The notes under the pieces: model-generated
Database searches by the model: none
What the model saw: only the letters and a program-made list of their open reading frames with translations
What the model was told of the DNA's origin: nothing
In this document: piece by piece, positions 31,764-35,920 of the stretch
Position numbering within the stretch: position 1 is the first letter of the stretch
Layout: each line of letters begins with the position of its first letter
Made by a program: the position numbers and the translations under genes
IMG/VR virus record: IMGVR_UViG_3300004369_000057
Span: 1 to 35,920 of that record
DNA: 35,920 nt
From: a virus
Direction: 5' to 3' (one strand)

Positions 31764-31870
31764 GCCTTGGCGCTAACGGTGACCAAAAGGTCATAAGGGT
31801 ATATTAACAAGCCCTTCGTTCGAGCTACTCTTCGGGGGTGGGAGTCCCCCAATAGCGCCAAGGCTTTTTT
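31764..31870 (+). ncRNA. Structured RNA closed by a 12-bp stem, ending in a T run
   Basis: A perfect 12-bp stem pairs 31764-31775 with 31853-31864 and is followed by six T, as in an intrinsic terminator. The 77 nt it encloses fold into further hairpins: TGACC-AAAA-GGTCA (31780-31793), AAGGG/CCCTT with a 12-nt loop (31795-31816), a weak GAG/CTC hairpin, and GGGGG/CCCCC with a 7-nt loop (31834-31850). This multibranch form is far more elaborate than a terminator. It is not a tRNA: stem lengths and loop sequences do not fit. Confidence 0.6.
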
Positions 31871-31883
31871 ATTGAGTTTAAAA

Positions 31884-32486
31884 ATGAGTAAATTCAGACA
31901 ACGGTCTTCTGGAGAAATTAAAACCGAGGCCCAAATCAGGGCGGAGAAGCCTAATACTTCTTTCCCCAAACCCATGACCGCTGCCCACTTCGATGCGCTT
32001 GGTTATGACCCCATCCTACCCGGTAACAAGCCTACACCAACTGATCTACAGGTTGTGGTGAAGAACGGTGTTGAGCAGGATGGGAATGGTAACTGGGTAG
32101 AGTCGTGGACTGTAGCGGACAAACCCCTTGACCAGATCAAGACTGAACTAATAGCCAAGATCAACAGTAAGCGGGATGAAATCTTCTACAGCAATATCCC
32201 CTATGGTGAACATTCCATTGAGTTTAGGGATGACGCCGATTATGTCCGCCTCAACGGGCTTCTTACTGCCATTGACTCATTTGGTGCGACAGAGATTAAT
32301 GTGATTGTTGAAAGTAACGATGTAGTCACAATCCCTGCCGCTACTTACAAGCAAGTGATGGCGGGTGCTTTGGCCCGAAACTCCCAAGCGAGCATCAACG
32401 CAAGGAATTTAAAGAACGCTGTTGAATCCGCTGATACTGTAGAAGACCTACCCGACATCGAGACTGGCTGGACCACTAACGCCTAA
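31884..32486 (+). CDS. DUF4376-like tail protein
   Basis: The 200-residue protein has the N-terminal short domain shared with the chimeric gene (SSGEIKTEAQIRAE, NTSFPKPM, GYDPILP), then LDQIKTELIAKINSKRDEIF, typical of the DUF4376 domain found in tail and fibre-assembly proteins, and a C-terminal helical region. ATG follows the T run of the structured RNA, and the RBS is weak. Last plus-strand late gene. Confidence 0.7.
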   Translation: MSKFRQRSSGEIKTEAQIRAEKPNTSFPKPMTAAHFDALGYDPILPGNKPTPTDLQVVVKNGVEQDGNGNWVESWTVADKPLDQIKTELIAKINSKRDEIFYSNIPYGEHSIEFRDDADYVRLNGLLTAIDSFGATEINVIVESNDVVTIPAATYKQVMAGALARNSQASINARNLKNAVESADTVEDLPDIETGWTTNA

Positions 32487-32489
32487 CCT

Positions 32490-33668
32490 TTATAACTGCG
32501 GGATGGTGCAAATCTTCTCAAGGGTCGCAGTATAGAGATTGTCCCCATCCCCGTAGGCGACATAGATATCACCCCCAGCCAAGGGGCGAAGGTCTCGCCA
32601 AGAGATAATCCGTAAAGGGTTGTCCTCTTTTATCACGTAATCATCCAACACCGGAAGGAATCCAGACTGCCCGGCTGGTATCCATGCGTCTGTTCCTCCT
32701 GACATATCAGACTGATTGCCCAAGAATAGCTCTCTGTTCTGAACAGGGGGCTTCATGTACGCCTGACCGTTGATTATCCCGCCCGCCCAGACCTTGACGG
32801 TCTGACCGATTTCATGGGGTTTGGGGACTATCCTGGCGTGCATCCTGAACCTGTTTACATACTCCAGCTTAATGCCGGGTTCTTCCTTGATTTCCATCCC
32901 GTCAAAATTACGCACCACATAAGCCTCGAAGAAAATCTCATCCACGATGCTGTACGGCATCCCGCAGTATCCTCCATCCCCCCAATCAGTACCCCACGAA
33001 TTAGCGACAATGAACATCCTTCTGTTGGCGTCATGACCTACAATGTACATATAGTGACCACCGATTTCTTTGTCTTGGCTGGCCAGCTTGTAGCTGTGCG
33101 TATGCCACGGCCCGGTGAGGTTATATAGAGACTGAGTAACAGGCAACCCGATGCCCACTACAAGACCTTCCTGAAGCGCTGATGCAATCCTGTGGATTCT
33201 GCTTGAACCATCCCCATCAGTGATTCCAGACCGGACAACAGCCTCATATTTCTCCACCCTTCTTTCGCTGGCGATCTGGTAAATGTTTTCAGGGGGATAA
33301 ATATCATCCTTCGACAGATCATAGGGGTAGTCACTCTCAGGGGCTATGCCGTACTTATAGGCCACCTTGTAAGCGTTTCGGGTGTACAGCCCAGACTGCC
33401 CAAGCCTTCCCTCGAAAGCCTTGGTAGCGTTGTACAGGAACATTCTGGATAGGTCGGTGACGTTATTGTGTTGATTCCCAATGACTTCACACTGCGAACA
33501 GACACCGTTTGCAACACATGATCCTATGGTCTCCTGATCCTCGATCTCGAAAACGTGGTATCTCAGGTCGATTATCGGGTTGATCTGCTCGGGGGTGAAC
33601 GGGGATATGTAAACATAGTCCCTCTGGTCAATCGGTGATGGCTCAATTCCTGCAATTAGTCTATTCAT
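32490..33668 (-). CDS. Papain-like (C1A) cysteine protease
   Basis: The 392-residue protein has the complete papain catalytic set with correct spacing: Q45 and nucleophile C51 six residues later (DQETIGSCVANG), H205 in GGHYMYIVGHDA, and N223 in VANSWGTDWGDGGYCG. The catalytic domain spans about 15-255; a beta-rich C-terminal domain (260-392) is of unknown type. No signal peptide or inhibitory propeptide is obvious. It is transcribed against the late genes and lies beside the candidate attP, so expression in the lysogen is plausible. Substrate unknown: host protein, virion protein or a secreted target. Confidence 0.88.
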   Translation of the reverse strand: MNRLIAGIEPSPIDQRDYVYISPFTPEQINPIIDLRYHVFEIEDQETIGSCVANGVCSQCEVIGNQHNNVTDLSRMFLYNATKAFEGRLGQSGLYTRNAYKVAYKYGIAPESDYPYDLSKDDIYPPENIYQIASERRVEKYEAVVRSGITDGDGSSRIHRIASALQEGLVVGIGLPVTQSLYNLTGPWHTHSYKLASQDKEIGGHYMYIVGHDANRRMFIVANSWGTDWGDGGYCGMPYSIVDEIFFEAYVVRNFDGMEIKEEPGIKLEYVNRFRMHARIVPKPHEIGQTVKVWAGGIINGQAYMKPPVQNRELFLGNQSDMSGGTDAWIPAGQSGFLPVLDDYVIKEDNPLRIISWRDLRPLAGGDIYVAYGDGDNLYTATLEKICTIPQL

Positions 33669-33836
33669 GTGTCAACTTATCCTGTTCTATGTCATTGATT
33701 TATTTGCAGGCTGGTGCCTGTTTTGTGGTGTTTTGGGTAATGTTGATTATTGGCAAACCCCCTTATTTCATGCGCCTTCCAGACAATAGCTGGAACAATA
33801 TGGCGGATAGAGAGTGGGGATTTTTTGTGCCTTTAA

Positions 33837-33849
33837 AATCAACCAGTTA
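33837..33849 (+). promoter_or_regulatory. IHF-binding site (consensus match)
   Basis: AATCAACCAGTTA fits WATCAANNNNTTR at every fixed position. It lies 7 nt from the first integrase-type repeat, where IHF would bend DNA for recombination. Confidence 0.65.
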
Positions 33850-33856
33850 AAGAAAA

Positions 33857-33887
33857 TTCAACTTATTTTCAACTTAAATTCAACTTA
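33857..33887 (+). repeat. Three TTCAACTTA direct repeats, 11-bp period
   Basis: Copies at 33857-33865, 33868-33876 and 33879-33887 sit on the same face of the helix; the last includes the integrase stop codon. A related TCAACTTA occurs at 33672. They look like arm-type integrase (or Xis) sites. Confidence 0.75.
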
Positions 33888-34970
33888 TAGCTCCAGCATT
33901 GCCCTGGACTTGATATACTTCGGCTCATCCGGGTTCAGGTAAATCTCGGTGGTTGCCGATTTCTTGTGACCCATGAGGGCTTGTATCAGTTCTGCCGGGA
34001 ATCCCCGTTCCTCGTACATTCTCGCCCCAAGTGATCGAACCTCATGCAGTGTGGGGTGCCGGTCCGGGTACAGCCCACATTCTTTTGCGGCCTTGGTAAA
34101 ATCCCTGCTCATTTCGTTCGGGTCGATGGCTACATTGTGGAGGGCGATTTTCTTCTGACGGCAGAATAGTCGTTTGCTGCCGAGCCTCATGGCCTCGATT
34201 CGACGTTTCTTGATTAGCTTATCCAGTTCCTGATTGATCGTGATTTCAATGTGTACGCCCGTCTTGCCGCGCTTGAATCGCAGTTTGTCACCCTGTACGT
34301 GCTTCGACAGGTCTAGCATACAAAGCACCTGGCGGGGCTGGAGCGTGATCAGGGCGAAGTCCATGGCATCTTGCAGGTAGGCCGGGCAATGCGCCCTGAT
34401 GGCCCTGAATTCGCCGTAGTCCTTGATTCTCCTGCGCTGCCTCTTGCCCTGCTTCGGCATAAGAATCCCATTGGCGACATTCGGGCCGCGCCTGAGACCC
34501 TTTCCGACTGCGAATTCGTCGATCTTCCGTAGAAGAATAATGGCGAACCTCTGGCCCACTCCGCTGAATAAATCCTCGACCATGCTGGTAAAGAACAGGA
34601 CGTCGGTATCCTGGTACCTTGCATCACCGCTGTGATCCCTGAATCGCTTGATCTTTCTCAGATTTTCTTCCCTGTATGACTTCGACCATTCAAAGTCTGG
34701 GATACGCTCTTTTTCAAATCGATCCAGCACATGGGCAAAGGTATGCTTGCTGGCTGGGGATAAAATGCGCTCAATCCGTGAATGCTCTGTGGATAACCTT
34801 GCATTAACGATCCGGGCGACCTCATTTGCTGCCTGCCAATCTGTGCCGAAGTATTCTGTTTTCTCCAGTCGCGGGTGCTTGTAGGACACATACCCCCGGC
34901 TGTTGATCTTCACATATCGCTCTAAATGGCGATTCCTGGCCTCTCTGCGCCTGCCCATTGCCTTCCCCAT
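33885..34970 (-). CDS. int: Tyrosine integrase (lambda family)
   Basis: The 361-residue recombinase has R213, K236, H309, R312, H335 and nucleophile Y344, almost the same positions as lambda Int (R212, K235, H308, R311, H333, Y342). The N-terminus (GRRREARNRHLERYVKINSR, YVSYKHPR) is the small arm-binding domain of lambda Int, so this enzyme should use arm-type sites. ATG overlaps the stop of the excisionase gene (TAATG), with GGAG 7 nt upstream. Confidence 0.93.
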   Translation of the reverse strand: MGKAMGRRREARNRHLERYVKINSRGYVSYKHPRLEKTEYFGTDWQAANEVARIVNARLSTEHSRIERILSPASKHTFAHVLDRFEKERIPDFEWSKSYREENLRKIKRFRDHSGDARYQDTDVLFFTSMVEDLFSGVGQRFAIILLRKIDEFAVGKGLRRGPNVANGILMPKQGKRQRRRIKDYGEFRAIRAHCPAYLQDAMDFALITLQPRQVLCMLDLSKHVQGDKLRFKRGKTGVHIEITINQELDKLIKKRRIEAMRLGSKRLFCRQKKIALHNVAIDPNEMSRDFTKAAKECGLYPDRHPTLHEVRSLGARMYEERGFPAELIQALMGHKKSATTEIYLNPDEPKYIKSRAMLEL

Positions 34971-35179
34971 TATTTGGCTCCGGCAAGAAGCCTATCAGCA
35001 ATTTCGTTGCCAGTGGAAGGCTCTGCGGATCTGTCACGCAGCACCCACCACCGACCGAGGAAAAACTCGCCCTCAATCTCACCATTCTCAATCGCTTTGA
35101 CGATAGTGCGCTGGTCTGGGGCCGAATCCGGCTCAAACATTTCACTAATGTAGGCTGAGACTTTCTGGCGTCTTTTCAT
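34970..35179 (-). CDS. Probable excisionase
   Basis: From ATG 35179 the product is 69 residues: a basic start (MKRRQKVSAYISEMF), then TIVKAIENGEIEGEFFLGRWWVLRD, the helix-wing pattern of Xis/MerR-like directionality factors, and a polar tail. It overlaps int and is probably co-translated. Longer frames to 35197 or 35281 would overlap the upstream gene. It should bend DNA at attP/attR to favour excision. Confidence 0.7.
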   Translation of the reverse strand: MKRRQKVSAYISEMFEPDSAPDQRTIVKAIENGEIEGEFFLGRWWVLRDRSAEPSTGNEIADRLLAGAK

Positions 35180-35180
35180 T

Positions 35181-35504
35181 CTATTGGTTGCTATCATGTG
35201 GGTGGCTAGATGCCTTATATTCTCTGATGTCAGGAGGGGTTGCATTGAATCTCGCAGAGTCGTCCTGAAAACCAGCGCCAACGATTTCCATTACCTCGTA
35301 AAGCATTGCATATCGTTTCATTTCTGTTTGGCGGCTTATGCTTGGCAGCCCATCATCAGGGATATATCGTTTGGCAACATCCATCAGCCAAGCAATTTGG
35401 TCTGCCGATAGGTGTATCAAGTTTATTCTCCCTCGGATATTTCCAGCAGACAGCCCACCATCTATTTGACCACCTTCGCTAGCCCTTCTCTGATTCTCTC
35501 TCAC
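35181..35504 (-). CDS. Hypothetical protein upstream of xis (107 aa)
   Basis: GTG start with AGAGGA about 8 nt upstream. Polar N-terminus (MRENQRRASEGGQIDGG), then INLIHLSADQIAWLMDVAKRYI and a helical MKRYAMLYEVMEIVGAGF. The end is histidine-rich (SSHPHDSNQ). No family recognised. In the ssb-int operon it may regulate lysogeny or recombination. Confidence 0.6.
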   Translation of the reverse strand: MRENQRRASEGGQIDGGLSAGNIRGRINLIHLSADQIAWLMDVAKRYIPDDGLPSISRQTEMKRYAMLYEVMEIVGAGFQDDSARFNATPPDIREYKASSHPHDSNQ

Positions 35505-35533
35505 TCTACCAATCCTCTATAATTCTTTATTGG

Positions 35534-35872
35534 CTACTGGCCTTTGTAAATCAGCGCATCGGCTTTGCCTGTAAACACAAGCCAAGTGCAGTAGAGCCTA
35601 TGCCAAGGGGATGAATAGCCAACAGGTCGGGCAACTACCCATCTGCCATCTGGCAGTCCAGCGGCTTCATGCTGTGCTGATTTAACCAATTCGTCTGCGT
35701 GTCTTAATCCGGGGTATTTCACTCTACTAATCCTCCTGTGTGGTGTTAAATATCGCCCAAAAACAGTCTGCCAGGGGATTCCGACTTCCATCGCCGCCCG
35801 CTTTAGGTGCTTGTGTTTTTCGTAGGCTTTGGCGCACCGCTCCATAGCCTCTTGTTTAGTAAGAGTTACCAT
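35534..35872 (-). CDS. HTH-like protein downstream of ssb (112 aa)
   Basis: The N-terminal 40 residues read as a helix-turn-helix (EAMERCAKAYEKHKHLKRAAMEVGIPWQTVFGRYL), resembling the DNA-binding part of phage regulatory or resolvase-type proteins. The rest (LPDGRWVVARPVGYSSPWHRLYCTWLVFTGKADALIYKGQ) is a mixed alpha/beta segment of unknown type. Its start overlaps the ssb stop (ATGGTAA), so the two are coupled. Confidence 0.62.
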   Translation of the reverse strand: MVTLTKQEAMERCAKAYEKHKHLKRAAMEVGIPWQTVFGRYLTPHRRISRVKYPGLRHADELVKSAQHEAAGLPDGRWVVARPVGYSSPWHRLYCTWLVFTGKADALIYKGQ

Positions 35873-35920
35873 GGGATATCGTCATCCGGAAAGTTATCAA
35901 ACCCCTGCGGCTGCTGTTGC
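35866..35920 (-). CDS. ssb: Single-stranded DNA-binding protein, C-terminal end
   Basis: Only the last 17 codons lie in the window: a Q/P-rich linker and the acidic tail FPDDDIPW followed by stop. This tip is diagnostic for bacterial-type SSB, whose last residues dock DNA-repair and replication partners. Here the final residue is W instead of the usual F. The gene continues beyond the window edge. Confidence 0.85.
   Translation of the reverse strand, partial: QQQPQGFDNFPDDDIPW

Larger units (their letters stand above)
33672..33887. other. Candidate attP region
   Basis: This stretch between the protease and integrase genes contains TCAACTTA at 33672-33679, an IHF site, and three TTCAACTTA repeats beside the integrase 3' end. 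Position next to int and xis plus arm-type repeats and IHF are the ingredients of a lambda-type attachment site. I cannot identify the core crossover sequence; no tRNA 3' end is evident. Confidence 0.55.

Noticed and set aside
31764-31864. tRNA or tmRNA in the structured region after the chimeric tail gene
   Set aside because: The closing stem is 12 bp, the arm order and loops do not fit a cloverleaf, and the one GTTCGAGC string is not in a T-arm.
28692-32486. Diversity-generating retroelement around the duplicated tail segments
   Set aside because: No reverse transcriptase gene and no near-identical template/variable repeat pair with adenine-specific differences is visible in the window.
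33689-33850. 53-residue hydrophobic plus-strand frame between protease and integrase
   Set aside because: No Shine-Dalgarno sequence, and it lies within the candidate attachment region with the IHF site; probably chance.

Overview
The window reads as most of the genome of a temperate, short-tailed (podovirus-type) phage, or the same genome as a prophage. Diagnostic genes are a P27-type small terminase, a large terminase, a P22-like portal, a scaffold, an SU10-type major capsid protein, an SU10-type adaptor, a P22 gp10-like tail protein, three probable ejection proteins, tail fibre and spike genes, a lambda-type integrase and a probable excisionase. I see no tape measure or tail tube gene. Two canonical LexA boxes (CTGT-N8-ACAG) and a perfect-consensus IHF site point to a gamma- or betaproteobacterial host. 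A marine host is only a guess from the style of the spike. The genome is very compact: genes overlap by 1 to 17 nt, and GTG and TTG starts are frequent.

Layout. 1-6198 (+) is an early operon: a primase-type zinc domain, a primosomal protein, a DnaB/T7 gp4-like helicase, an RMF-like peptide, a NinB-like protein, a metallophosphoesterase, two small membrane proteins, NinG and a Q-position gene. 6185-6840 is a self-contained unit: a near-consensus sigma70 promoter whose whole spacer is a LexA box, a T5orf172/GIY-YIG-like gene, and a terminator. 6875-8086 (+) holds lysis-type genes (membrane-anchored coiled coil, GH24 endolysin, DUF1353). 8212-8991 (-) is an accessory operon that includes a ribbon-helix-helix protein and has a strong promoter at 9026-9054. 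9048-12292 (+) holds a lipoprotein, small proteins, an HNH nuclease, and an HNH nuclease with four identical zinc modules. 12306-12473 (-) is a small basic protein with a second LexA box upstream.

12700-28759 (+) is the packaging, head, tail and fibre operon, punctuated by terminators that directly abut ribosome-binding sites. 28752-32486 (+) is the host-recognition cassette: an AP2-HNH nuclease embedded between fibre and spike genes, a six-repeat spike, a chimeric tail gene, a structured RNA/terminator, and a tail-fibre-assembly-like protein. 32490-33668 (-) encodes a papain-like (C1A) cysteine protease. 33672-33887 is a candidate attP with an IHF site and three TTCAACTTA repeats at an 11-bp period. 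33885-35920 (-) carries, in transcription order, ssb (only its C-terminal tail is in the window), an HTH-like protein, an unknown protein, the excisionase and the integrase.

How it fits together. SSB, primase-zinc, primosomal protein and helicase would recruit host replication. No DNA polymerase, TOPRIM primase or CI-type repressor is visible here. The two LexA boxes tie at least one accessory gene to host DNA damage independently of the main operons. The protease next to attP, opposed to the late genes, sits where lysogenic-conversion genes commonly lie. These functional links are inference; the motifs and coordinates were read directly from the sequence.
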